Part shown: one piece after another, positions 23,649 to 30,342 of the stretch | How positions within the stretch are numbered: position 1 is the stretch's first letter | How the letters are laid out: every line of letters starts with the position of its first letter | Source of the DNA: an uncultured Caryophanales bacterium | GTDB lineage: Bacteria > Bacillota_I > Bacilli_A > RF39 > UBA660 | Assembly: GCA_905206805.1 (NCBI GenBank) | Contig: CAJLIR010000012.1 | Coordinates: forward strand, 1 to 34,236 | Length of the DNA: 34,236 nucleotides | Reading direction: 5' to 3' | Made by a program: the position numbers and the translations under genes | The notes under the pieces: model-generated | The model's database searches: none | What the model was told of the DNA's origin: nothing | The model's input: only the letters and a program-made list of their open reading frames with translations

Positions 23649-24155
23649 TTATTTTTTTATATCAAACATAAAACCACATTTAGGACATTGACATTTAAAT
23701 TTATCATCACTAAATTCTGTTAGTTCAATTTCTTTATTATCATTAATTATTTCTTCCGCTTCTTTAAATATTTTTTCTAATTCATTTTTTTCAAAACCTG
23801 TTATGTCTAAATCGTAATTTTCATCTTTTAGTTCTAAAAGCAATTCTTCTAACTTGTCATTATCCCAGTCTCCAGATATTTTATTAAGTGCAATATTTAA
23901 TGCTTTTTCTTTTTTCTTATCTAAATCAACAATATTACAATCTATCTCAGTATATCCTAGTTCTTTTAATACCTTTAGTCTTTGATGTCCACTTATAACA
24001 GTCATATCTGCATTAACTATAATTGGTGCAACATATCCAAATTCAATTAGACTTCTCTTTATCTTTTGATATTCTATATTTTCGGATTTCAAATCTATTC
24101 TTGGATTGTATTCTGCCGGTTTTAGATTTTCGATTTTTATTTTTACTATATTCAT
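23649..24155 (-). CDS. ParB/Srx-type N-terminal domain protein, 168 aa
   Basis: ParB-like nuclease-fold domain in residues 1-110: I-E-N-L-K-P-A-E-Y-N-P-R, I-K-R-S-L-I-E-F-G-Y-V-A-P-I-I-V-N and V-I-S-G-H-Q-R (GHQR at 56-59). The C-terminus ends with C-x-C-P-x-C-G, a possible zinc site. Such proteins usually sit beside phage DNA methyltransferases, as here. They are thought to assist DNA modification or bind DNA. It has a good AAGGAG. A short Cys-containing ORF overlaps its start in another frame. Confidence 0.85.
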   Translation of the reverse strand: MNIVKIKIENLKPAEYNPRIDLKSENIEYQKIKRSLIEFGYVAPIIVNADMTVISGHQRLKVLKELGYTEIDCNIVDLDKKKEKALNIALNKISGDWDNDKLEELLLELKDENYDLDITGFEKNELEKIFKEAEEIINDNKEIELTEFSDDKFKCQCPKCGFMFDIKK

Positions 24156-24231
24156 TTCTATACTCCTTAAAACATCTCATTTCATATTTGCAATTTTTAC
24201 ATTCTCTTGTCATACATCTACTCAAATTCAT
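24043..24231 (-). CDS. Possible small Cys-containing protein, 62 aa
   Basis: From ATG 24231 (GAGG about 8 bases upstream) the frame reads M-N-L-S-R-C-M-T-R-E-C-K-N-C-K-Y-E-M-R-C, with four Cys that could hold zinc, then a Lys/Arg-rich tail. The tail overlaps the first 38 codons of the ParB-like gene in another frame, so either only the first part is functional or the overlap is real. It follows the tRNA-like gene directly. Confidence 0.45.
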   Translation of the reverse strand: MNLSRCMTRECKNCKYEMRCFKEYRNEYSKNKNRKSKTGRIQSKNRFEIRKYRISKDKEKSN

Positions 24232-24256
24232 AGGCATATACCTCTTTTGTAATTAT

Positions 24257-24330
24257 TGGTTGCGGACATAGGATTCGAACCTCGTCTATGGGATATGACC
24301 CCATTGTGCTGCCTTTGCACCATCTCCGCA
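24257..24330 (-). tRNA. tRNA-like gene, anticodon CAU, imperfect stems
   Basis: On the minus strand the segment has an acceptor stem with six perfect pairs (TGCGGA/TCCGCA), a D arm with GTG/CAC and an AAAGGCA loop, and a 5-bp anticodon stem (ATGGG/CCCAT) around GTCATAT with U33 and anticodon CAU. A canonical T loop (TTCGAAT) and an encoded CCA follow. Faults: G7-G66 is a mismatch, and two of the five T-stem pairs (G50-A64, C49-U65) do not form. It may be a Met or Ile2-type phage tRNA that has decayed, or a tRNA mimic. Confidence 0.65.
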
Positions 24331-24476
24331 ATATAAAAAATAGCCACCGACAAATATATCGGCGACTTCATTACAAAGGAGAAACAAATAGATATTCATA
24401 TTTTTCTCGATTATAATTATAACATAGCATTTTTTATAAAAATATATAAAAAATATATAAATTTTATATAATTTTT

Positions 24477-24902
24477 CTAAACTTTTTTACTTTTATTATA
24501 TTCATGTTGCATTTCCTTTATAGATTTTTCTATTGTCTTATGTATTGCAACATAACCTCTATCTTTTTTTGTTGCTATTTCCTCTATACTTATCTTTTGA
24601 TAAAATCTCATATCTATAATATCCTGATTATATTTTTTTAATGTTTTGACTAAATCCTCTACGATCTTAATTTTATTTTGTAATTCATCAATATATCTCT
24701 GTTTTTTATCTATTCTTTCCTGTGCATTTATTATTGCCTCTTCTAATTGTGATTTTGTATATCCTTTTGCTTTTGGTTGTCCATCCATATTTGCACTTTT
24801 TAAGTCATAAATTTCTGCTTGTATTTCTTTTATTTCACTATTTGTAATACTTATTCTTAATTTATATACATTATAATTTTCTAATACCTCTTGAACATTC
24901 AT
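24477..24902 (-). CDS. Sigma-70 region 4-like late activator (RinA/ArpU-type), 141 aa
   Basis: N-terminal helical part (residues 1-85) followed by V-K-T-L-K-K-Y-N-Q-D-I-I-D-M-R-F-Y-Q-K-I-S-I-E-E-I-A and G-Y-V-A-I-H-K-T-I-E-K-S-I-K-E-M, a region-4-type helix-turn-helix. In Firmicute phages a protein of this kind sits between early genes and the terminase and switches on the late operon. That is the likely job here, since the long minus-strand head-tail-lysis block follows. It has AAAGGAGG at good spacing. Confidence 0.82.
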   Translation of the reverse strand: MNVQEVLENYNVYKLRISITNSEIKEIQAEIYDLKSANMDGQPKAKGYTKSQLEEAIINAQERIDKKQRYIDELQNKIKIVEDLVKTLKKYNQDIIDMRFYQKISIEEIATKKDRGYVAIHKTIEKSIKEMQHEYNKSKKV

Positions 24903-24916
24903 CTTTTGTTCCTCCT

Positions 24917-24961
24917 TTAAATACTTGAAAAAAATATAAATTTTATTTTAATTTCAGCCAT
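24917..24961 (-). CDS. Possible 14-codon leader peptide
   Basis: ATG 24961 behind a textbook GGAGGTG opens 14 codons (M-A-E-I-K-I-K-F-I-F-F-S-S-I), and the stop overlaps the ribosome binding site of the sigma-like gene. This may couple or attenuate its translation. It is too short to judge as a protein. Confidence 0.3.
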   Translation of the reverse strand: MAEIKIKFIFFSSI

Positions 24962-25060
24962 TTGACACCTCCAAATTTTCCATTGTGTTTATTTCTGTTT
25001 TTTTATTACACACAATAATTTTTTTCTTTTCTTATTACAGCTGTCTATGGTTATTGTTTT

Positions 25061-25510
25061 TTATGATTTATTGTTTTTTAATTTTGTAACAATAGCATAA
25101 TATCTTAAATATGTATATTCTTCCTTATTTCCATGAACAATCTTATTTATTTCATTTCTTTGGATTCCTTCACATTGTAAAAGCTTAATAAATTTCTTTT
25201 TACTTATTTTTTTATTCATAATAGGATTGATAATTTTATAAAAATTCTTAACAATTTCTTTTGTTATATTAAATATATCTACACTTATTTCTGCTATAGC
25301 ATTTGCCATTTGTTCAAATGATTTAACTACAGGTTTCATAATATCATCGATAATTTTTCTAATTTTCTGTTCCGCTTCTATATATTCTTCTTCTGATAAA
25401 TTTACTTTTAAATTATCTCCATCAAAAATTAATTCAGAAAAATATCCACTTTTATTTAAACATTGAATTTGTCCAACTGTAATATCTTTATAATCAATTT
25501 GTTTCATCAT
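25061..25510 (-). CDS. Hypothetical phage protein, 149 aa
   Basis: Mostly helical, with a central hydrophobic-heptad stretch (K-S-F-E-Q-M-A-N-A-I-A-E-I-S-V-D-I-F-N-I) and a C-terminal segment K-K-K-F-I-K-L-L-Q-C-E-G-I-Q-R-N-E-I-N-K-I-V-H-G that could be a small helix-turn-helix. It directly follows the homing endonuclease gene. I do not recognise a family. Confidence 0.65.
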   Translation of the reverse strand: MMKQIDYKDITVGQIQCLNKSGYFSELIFDGDNLKVNLSEEEYIEAEQKIRKIIDDIMKPVVKSFEQMANAIAEISVDIFNITKEIVKNFYKIINPIMNKKISKKKFIKLLQCEGIQRNEINKIVHGNKEEYTYLRYYAIVTKLKNNKS

Positions 25511-26041
25511 TTATTCCTCTTCTTTACTTATTAATTCATCTCCCCAGTATAAAGCATACATTGGATTTTTTACTTTTCTATTACAATAATCACTTACTGT
25601 TTGTCTACTTATAAATAATTTCTTTGCTGCATCTCTTGTACCTTTGAAAATTCTAGTTATAACTCCTTCACTATCCAACATTACAACTGATTTTCTACGA
25701 GATTTCCAACCGGTCATTTTACCCGCTTCTGATCTACTTATAATTTGAAGATTTGATAATCTATTGTCTGATATTATTCCGTTTTTATGATATACTACTT
25801 CTTCTCTATTTACTTTTCTATTAAATGTTTCTATTACTAATTTTGCTACATTGTAAACTTTCTCTTTTTTATCAATATGTAGTTTTATTACTTGTATTGA
25901 TTCTTTTCTAAATGTTTTTAAATATCTATACTTATATTTATAAAATCTTCTAATTTTTCCATAATTACTAATTTCATATTTAGAATCTAATATTTTTTCC
26001 CATATTTCATCTTTATAATTTATTTCTTGTATATTTTTCAT
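25511..26041 (-). CDS. HNH homing endonuclease (NUMOD4-HNH), 176 aa
   Basis: Free-standing homing-type nuclease. Residues 10-45 are a NUMOD4 motif (I-W-E-K-I-L-D-S-K-Y-E-I-S-N-Y-G-K-I-R). The HNH core follows with V-V-Y-H-K-N-G-I-I-S-D-N-R-L-S-N-L (about 80-97), and the C-terminus has a DNA-binding repeat (G-T-R-D-A-A-K-K-L-F-I-S-R-Q-T-V-S-D-Y-C). No intron border is visible. Such genes are mobile and often interrupt phage gene clusters. Confidence 0.9.
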   Translation of the reverse strand: MKNIQEINYKDEIWEKILDSKYEISNYGKIRRFYKYKYRYLKTFRKESIQVIKLHIDKKEKVYNVAKLVIETFNRKVNREEVVYHKNGIISDNRLSNLQIISRSEAGKMTGWKSRRKSVVMLDSEGVITRIFKGTRDAAKKLFISRQTVSDYCNRKVKNPMYALYWGDELISKEEE

Positions 26042-26223
26042 CTATTTTTTCTTTTAAAAAATTCTTTCCAAAAAGATGACATCTTTTCTATTTTTTTCGA
26101 TAATAATTCTGCTATGGGCTCTGCTATTTCCATAACCAATCCCATCATATTTGCTACTATCCAAAAAATAAAATATATTGGGCTTAATAAAACTACTAAT
26201 AATTTAAATAATATTTCTTTCAT
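26038..26223 (-). CDS. Small membrane protein, 61 aa
   Basis: One strongly hydrophobic N-terminal segment (L-L-V-V-L-L-S-P-I-Y-F-I-F-W-I-V-A-N-M-M, residues 8-27), then an amphipathic, lysine-rich C-terminal half. The ATG follows GGAGG at ideal spacing, and the stop overlaps the homing endonuclease start by 4 bases, supporting a real gene. Function unknown. Confidence 0.65.
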   Translation of the reverse strand: MKEILFKLLVVLLSPIYFIFWIVANMMGLVMEIAEPIAELLSKKIEKMSSFWKEFFKRKNR

Positions 26224-26247
26224 TTTTCCTCCATGTTAATAATTATA

Positions 26248-26457
26248 TTATTTTACTATTTTTTCTTTTATTTCGTTTATACATTTCTCGCAATATTCTT
26301 TTTTCTTATCAAACAATTTATCTATATTTTCTTGCAAATTATTTAATGCACCTGTTGAACTTATTTTTCCGCTTCTATCCTCGTGTTGGTAAATATTTAT
26401 AGTCCAATAATTACCTATTATTTCTTTATTGCATCTATCACATATCCTTTTTAGCAT
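26248..26457 (-). CDS. Small zinc-ribbon-like protein, 69 aa
   Basis: Starts at ATG 26457, eight bases after GGAGGG. A TTG nine codons earlier would overlap that site. Two Cys pairs, C-D-R-C near the N-terminus and C-E-K-C near the C-terminus, suggest one treble-clef or ribbon zinc site with a Trp/Tyr-containing strand between. This is a very common small phage protein type, with unknown partner. Confidence 0.65.
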   Translation of the reverse strand: MLKRICDRCNKEIIGNYWTINIYQHEDRSGKISSTGALNNLQENIDKLFDKKKEYCEKCINEIKEKIVK

Positions 26458-26477
26458 TTTACATTTTCCCTCCAACT

Positions 26478-27122
26478 TTAACTATTTTTTATGACATTTA
26501 TAAAATCAATTTCATATTTTTTTGCTATTAAATATGTAGTATAGCCATCAATCAAATTATTGTCTTTATCAACAACTATTTGTGTTTCAAAATTTTGATT
26601 TTTTTTGAAATATTCTATTCTTTCATTCATTTTTTCAGTTCTTGGTTTTTGAAATTCTTTAGGTATTCTTATATCATTGATTCTCATTATTTTTACTTTA
26701 TTTAATTTTTTTAAATCATCTGTTAATTCATTTATAATACCAAATTGCAAATTTATTAACTTGTCCGCTTCATATATAATTTTGTCTTTTTCTTGGATTA
26801 ACTTATTATCAAAATATTCTATTAATGCAATATTTCCCCATAAAATTGCACATACTATATAAGTCAAATTTTTAAAACTTATAGAAATGACAACTTCATA
26901 TACAATCATTATTAAACAAAGCATTATAGTTGCATTTCTCCATTTGTCACTTTTTATTTTTTCATTATAAAAATTTTTTTCTAATTTATTTTCTTTTTTT
27001 ATATCTTCATTGCTACATCTGCAATTTCCGTCCATTGTTCTTACTATATTACATAAATCTTTTTCATTATATCTATTTGCACATTTACTGCATACTTTTT
27101 TAACATATTCTTTATCATTCAT
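26478..27122 (-). CDS. Membrane protein with Cys-rich head and ParB-like tail, 214 aa
   Basis: Three parts: a Cys cluster in residues 11-36 (C-S-K-C, then C and C-R-C); two transmembrane segments (about 65-80 and 86-104); and a C-terminal domain from about 145 (R-I-N-D-I-R-I-P-K-E-F-Q-K-P-R, F-E-T-Q-I-V-V-D-K-D-N-N-L-I-D-G-Y-T-T-Y-L-I-A-K). This tail resembles the ParB/sulfiredoxin fold, with D-G-Y-T-T replacing the usual G-H-x-R. Zinc binding and membrane anchoring of such a domain are unusual. Function is not known. Confidence 0.65.
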   Translation of the reverse strand: MNDKEYVKKVCSKCANRYNEKDLCNIVRTMDGNCRCSNEDIKKENKLEKNFYNEKIKSDKWRNATIMLCLIMIVYEVVISISFKNLTYIVCAILWGNIALIEYFDNKLIQEKDKIIYEADKLINLQFGIINELTDDLKKLNKVKIMRINDIRIPKEFQKPRTEKMNERIEYFKKNQNFETQIVVDKDNNLIDGYTTYLIAKKYEIDFINVIKNS

Positions 27123-27124
27123 TT

Positions 27125-27596
27125 TTATTTTCTCCCTTCTATTAGCTCTTGTAAAACTTGTATTTTAGCTTTAATTCTGTACTGTAAAAAATCTTGTGGA
27201 GCATTTTCTCCAGTATAAATCCATTTTTCTAATTCTTCTATCTTGTCTTTTACTTTTTGAATTGAAATATTATCTAATAAATCATTTATTCTGTTATTCA
27301 ATTCGTAATTATCAGCTTTTAATTCTTCATTCTCTTTTATAATTTATTTCTCTTTCATCTAATTGACTTAACATTATGCTATATTCTTTTTCCAATTTAT
27401 CTGCTCTTGCTTTTTCTTTTAAATAATTATTTACTATATTTTTAATGCTTTGTATTTCTTTTTTAAAATATTGTATATCTTCATCATTGTCATTCTTCAC
27501 TTTCATTTGACTATATATTGCATTAATGCAATCTTCATCCCCTTTTATTATTTCTTTTAATATTTTCATATCTTCTTCTATACTATTTTCTTTCAC
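27125..27596 (-). pseudogene. Coiled-coil phage protein split by a one-base shift
   Basis: The first frame (ATG 27596) gives 89 residues ending D-E-R-E-I-N-Y-K-R-E and a TGA at 27327. The frame one base along continues at once with I-K-E-N-E-E-L-K-A-D-N-Y-E-L-N-N-R, then I-Q-K-V-K-D-K-I-E-E-L-E-K-W-I and L-Q-E-L-I-E-G-R-K to a stop at 27125. Together they form a common early-phage coiled-coil protein (IxVQKVKDKIEEL type) of about 156 aa. Dropping one base near 27335-27343 restores it. No start or ribosome binding site serves the second part. Assembly error, real decay or +1 recoding are all possible. Confidence 0.75.
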
Positions 27597-27608
27597 TTAA
27601 AACACCTC

Positions 27609-27902
27609 CTAATTATTATTTATAATCTCATACCCTAGATTTCTTAATCTGTCACAAATTGGCTTGAATGTATTATCTGCTGCATCCCAACTTTTTATTT
27701 GTATTACTTTCCAAATTTCAATTTGATTAAATTTTTTATCCGTTATTCTATCTAATATTCTTTGTACTGCTCTTTCTTTATTATTTATAACTCTGTGATC
27801 AGGATAATCTTCATCTTCTTCTGAAAATATGTCTATATACAAATGTTGTAACTTTTTTATATCTTTTAATTCAATTTTTATATTACTTTTTTGTTTTACC
27901 AT
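27609..27902 (-). CDS. Hypothetical phage protein, 97 aa
   Basis: A winged-helix-like pattern is possible in the second half: R-A-V-Q-R-I-L-D-R-I, I-E-I-W-K-V-I-Q-I-K-S-W-D-A-A-D-N-T-F-K-P-I-C-D-R-L, L-G-Y-E-I-I. The N-terminus overlaps the preceding gene by 20 bases. I do not recognise a family. Confidence 0.6.
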   Translation of the reverse strand: MVKQKSNIKIELKDIKKLQHLYIDIFSEEDEDYPDHRVINNKERAVQRILDRITDKKFNQIEIWKVIQIKSWDAADNTFKPICDRLRNLGYEIINNN

Positions 27903-28284
27903 CCCAATACCTCACTATTTCATTTCTAATTGTATAAGTGTCTTCATTAATATTCTTTTTAATAATATTTTTAAATGCTTCTTTTGTTTTATCTGCAAGT
28001 TCATGGTTATATATTCTTTTAGGTAATAGAGCAAACATACACAATTCCAATAATCTATCATTTTCCTTTTCAATTGCACTTTTAATTTTAGGTAAACACA
28101 ATTTTTCTCTTGCTTGATTTGGCGTTATCTTATTTTCATTCAAATCTTCAACTATTGAATCTATTTCATTATTAGGCATTTTAAATTTTCTATGTGACAT
28201 ACAATAAATACTCCCATAATCTGCTGCTGATATACAACTTTGATTATTCAAACATTTGTAACATTCTTCTCTTAATTCACTCAT
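27883..28284 (-). CDS. Hypothetical Cys-rich phage protein, 133 aa
   Basis: N-terminal C-Y-K-C, C-I-S-A-A-D-Y-G-S-I-Y-C (four Cys in residues 8-28) suggests a zinc site. The remainder is helical and basic. It overlaps the next gene by 20 bases and the previous gene by 8, so it belongs to the early operon. Confidence 0.6.
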   Translation of the reverse strand: MSELREECYKCLNNQSCISAADYGSIYCMSHRKFKMPNNEIDSIVEDLNENKITPNQAREKLCLPKIKSAIEKENDRLLELCMFALLPKRIYNHELADKTKEAFKNIIKKNINEDTYTIRNEIVRYWDGKTKK

Positions 28285-28573
28285 ATAATTTCTTTTCCTT
28301 TCTTATTTTCTTTACTGCATTAGTCCAGCATTTGGTACAGCCTATACTTTCATAATTGCAAATATCTTCTTCTTTTTTCTTATCTATTATCTCTGATTTA
28401 AATATATCTGATGGACACATATCTATTCCACCATAACTGAATATTTGATGACATCCTTCTTCTGTAGCATTTTCTATTATTATTTTCATTATTTCTTTAT
28501 ATGTAATATCTTCATCCTCTTTTTCTTCCATAACAACTTTCTTTTTTCCATTCATATCATAAACATTGCTCAT
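28277..28573 (-). CDS. Hypothetical Cys-containing phage protein, 98 aa
   Basis: ATG 28573 has AAGGTG upstream; a GTG four codons earlier overlaps that site. Acidic N-terminal half, then G-C-H-Q-I-F-S-Y-G-G-I-D-M-C-P and C-N-Y-E-S-I-G-C-T-K-C-W-T-N-A-V. The five Cys could bind metal. No known family. Confidence 0.6.
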   Translation of the reverse strand: MSNVYDMNGKKKVVMEEKEDEDITYKEIMKIIIENATEEGCHQIFSYGGIDMCPSDIFKSEIIDKKKEEDICNYESIGCTKCWTNAVKKIRKEKKLYE

Positions 28574-28599
28574 TTTTATTTGCACCTTCTTTTATTTAT

Positions 28600-28692
28600 T
28601 CATTCTTCATTATCTTTTGACACTTGCAATATGCACATAATTGTAATTCCTATAAATGTACCTATAAATAATCCTACTAAAAATTCAATCAT
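28600..28692 (-). CDS. DUF3789-like tiny membrane protein, 30 aa
   Basis: M-I-E-F-L-V-G-L-F-I-G-T-F-I-G-I-T-I-M-C-I-L, a single transmembrane helix with G-L-F-I-G spacing and a short charged tail. This matches the tiny DUF3789-type proteins widespread in Firmicute phages. It starts at 28692 and overlaps the stop of the 140-aa gene by 4 bases. Confidence 0.65.
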   Translation of the reverse strand: MIEFLVGLFIGTFIGITIMCILQVSKDNEE

Positions 28693-29111
28693 TTGCTTTC
28701 CTCTTTCTTTTTCATTTTACTAATTTTTAAATCTTCTAGAACTCTTGTTTTATATATTCTAGTTTCCCAATTTTCTTTTAAATTTCTTATATTTTTTAAT
28801 AATTGTGCAATATCACCTGTGATTAGTTTATTGTTATATTTATCTGCAAATCCTTTCAATGTTGATATAAATTCCAATTTATCTTTTATGCCTCTTCTTT
28901 CATGTCTAACATCTCTCAACCTTACTGCAACTTTTGAAAGTTCAAATGCATTCAATTTGCTTAATTCTATTTCATGCAATAAATCGTCTTGTTCTAATTC
29001 TTTAATTCTTAATTCATTTTTTAAATCAGAATTTGTTCTTTCAATATATGTAAAAAAATAATTCATTTCTTTTGCAAATTCTTCAACTTCATCTATATTA
29101 TCTATTTTCAT
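28689..29111 (-). CDS. Hypothetical helical phage protein, 140 aa
   Basis: Entirely helical and charged, with L-N-A-F-E-L-S-K-V-A-V-R-L-R-D-V-R-H-E-R-R-G-I-K-D-K-L-E-F in the middle. Proteins of this kind are often found in early phage regions, but the function is not known. Its start overlaps the small Cys protein by 14 bases. Confidence 0.6.
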   Translation of the reverse strand: MKIDNIDEVEEFAKEMNYFFTYIERTNSDLKNELRIKELEQDDLLHEIELSKLNAFELSKVAVRLRDVRHERRGIKDKLEFISTLKGFADKYNNKLITGDIAQLLKNIRNLKENWETRIYKTRVLEDLKISKMKKKEESK

Positions 29112-29238
29112 TTTTTGCCTCTTCCTCTCTTGTAATTTTTATTTCTAATGATCTTTTTATAAATTCTTCACAAGCTTCTTGCTGTGAATCTTTTATTTTG
29201 TTACAAAAAGGATATTTTCCACATTTTATACACTTCAT
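29098..29238 (-). CDS. Small Cys-rich protein, 46 aa
   Basis: M-K-C-I-K-C-G-K-Y-P-F-C-N begins with a C-x-x-C-x(5)-C cluster and Cys23 follows, fitting a single zinc site. The rest is a charged helix. ATG 29238 follows AAGGAG by about 11 bases. Confidence 0.6.
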   Translation of the reverse strand: MKCIKCGKYPFCNKIKDSQQEACEEFIKRSLEIKITREEEAKNENR

Positions 29239-29252
29239 AGGTTTTTTTCTCC

Positions 29253-29616
29253 TTAATTTATATATCCTATAATTACATATCCCTTATTTTGTAAATTTTT
29301 TATTGTAGATAAGTCTAATCCATCAATTAAAAATATCTCTTTTTTATTGGTAGAAGGTAACGTATTTATAGTATTATTTTTTATGTGAATATATGGTTTT
29401 TGATATAAAGAATATTTAGTAATAACTTTTAGCTTATATTTTTTTGCTAACTTAGATATTAAATATGTTTTTCCCAAACATCTATATCCATAATAATCAA
29501 CAAAATAACTATTTTTTCTCTTTATATTTTTCTTAAATAATCTCTTTTGTTTCCAAATTATTTCTATATACTCTCTTAACCTTCCGTTGCATTATGATTT
29601 TTATTAAATATTTCAT
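29253..29616 (-). pseudogene. P-loop NTPase-like gene broken by a one-base shift
   Basis: From ATG 29616 (GGAG upstream) the first frame starts M-K-Y-L-I-K-I-I-M-Q-R and would stop at 27 codons. The frame one base along continues as R-L-R-E-Y-I-E-I-I-W-K-Q-K-R, then G-Y-R-C-L-G-K-T-Y-L-I-S (a G-x(4)-G-K-T Walker A) and I-F-L-I-D-G-L-D (Walker B-like), ending at 29253. Removing one base near 29580-29590 gives a 120-aa protein. No good start exists downstream, only a TTG inside the P-loop. Likely a dead small ATPase, or a sequencing error. Confidence 0.6.
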
Positions 29617-29621
29617 TTTAT

Positions 29622-30032
29622 CTAATACTCCTCAATTTTTATATAAATTTTAGGTGTTCTACTATATTTCTTTTCAATTTCTAATTTTGTAACTTGTGTA
29701 TCATCTTTAAAAGCAAATTTATTCATAGCATCTAATACTATTTTTATAATATTATCTGCATCAGGTTTCTTTGTTGGACTTATAAGTCCTGCTAGCATTT
29801 CCGCTTCTTTCCTTTTACTTGTACTTTTTGGAATACCAAAGTAAGCTATAATTGTTACCTTTACTCTTGTTTCTATTGTTGTAAAGTTAGGATATTCTCT
29901 AATAAACCATTGTCTTAAAAAATATTCATAGTTTTTAGTATTAGTTGGTGTATATGCTTTTCCTGTTCTTGTATTCATTCTAGGTCTTGCTTTTCCAACA
30001 ATATCTCCTATCATTTCAAATTCATATATCAT
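29622..30032 (-). CDS. RusA-family Holliday junction resolvase, 136 aa
   Basis: Cuts four-way DNA junctions during phage replication or recombination. The family core K-P-D-A-D-N-I-I-K-I-V-L-D-A-M-N (residues 89-104) carries the metal-binding Asp91, Asp93 and Asp101, and the N-terminus has the usual G-K-A-R-P-R. I chose ATG 30032, preceded by GGAGAGTGGA. The longer frame to 30068 overlaps the upstream gene without a ribosome binding site. Confidence 0.92.
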   Translation of the reverse strand: MIYEFEMIGDIVGKARPRMNTRTGKAYTPTNTKNYEYFLRQWFIREYPNFTTIETRVKVTIIAYFGIPKSTSKRKEAEMLAGLISPTKKPDADNIIKIVLDAMNKFAFKDDTQVTKLEIEKKYSRTPKIYIKIEEY

Positions 30033-30048
30033 TTGTTCCACTCTCCAT

Positions 30049-30342
30049 TTAATTTTGTTTTTCCTCAAATTCCTTTAATACTGGATTTATACATTTATTA
30101 CATAATACGACTTTTACTTCTCCTCTTTTTGTGAGTGAATGTGGTAATACTACAACTCCTCCAGCCATTTCAATTCGCTTCTTTAAAATTTTTATTTCGT
30201 CTCCACAATAATCGCATATATAATAATCGTAGTCCTTTTCATCTTTATACTTTATTAAGTGTCTGCCTTCTGTTGGTTTTGGTTTTAATTTTGTATATAT
30301 AGGGACTTTTTCTCTGTAATATAAATTTTCTAAATTTTTCAT
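30049..30342 (-). CDS. Zinc-ribbon protein, 97 aa
   Basis: C-D-Y-C-G-D-E and C-N-K-C give two Cys pairs about 34 residues apart, with a basic strand in between (residues about 43-83). The start overlaps the end of the replication gene by 4 bases. Its position with replication and resolvase genes suggests DNA binding, but this is not shown. Confidence 0.7.
   Translation of the reverse strand: MKNLENLYYREKVPIYTKLKPKPTEGRHLIKYKDEKDYDYYICDYCGDEIKILKKRIEMAGGVVVLPHSLTKRGEVKVVLCNKCINPVLKEFEEKQN

Noticed and set aside
24344..24365. Stem around CCGA...TCGG after the tRNA-like gene
   Set aside because: Only four perfect pairs with mismatches beyond, and no T-run, so not supported as a terminator.
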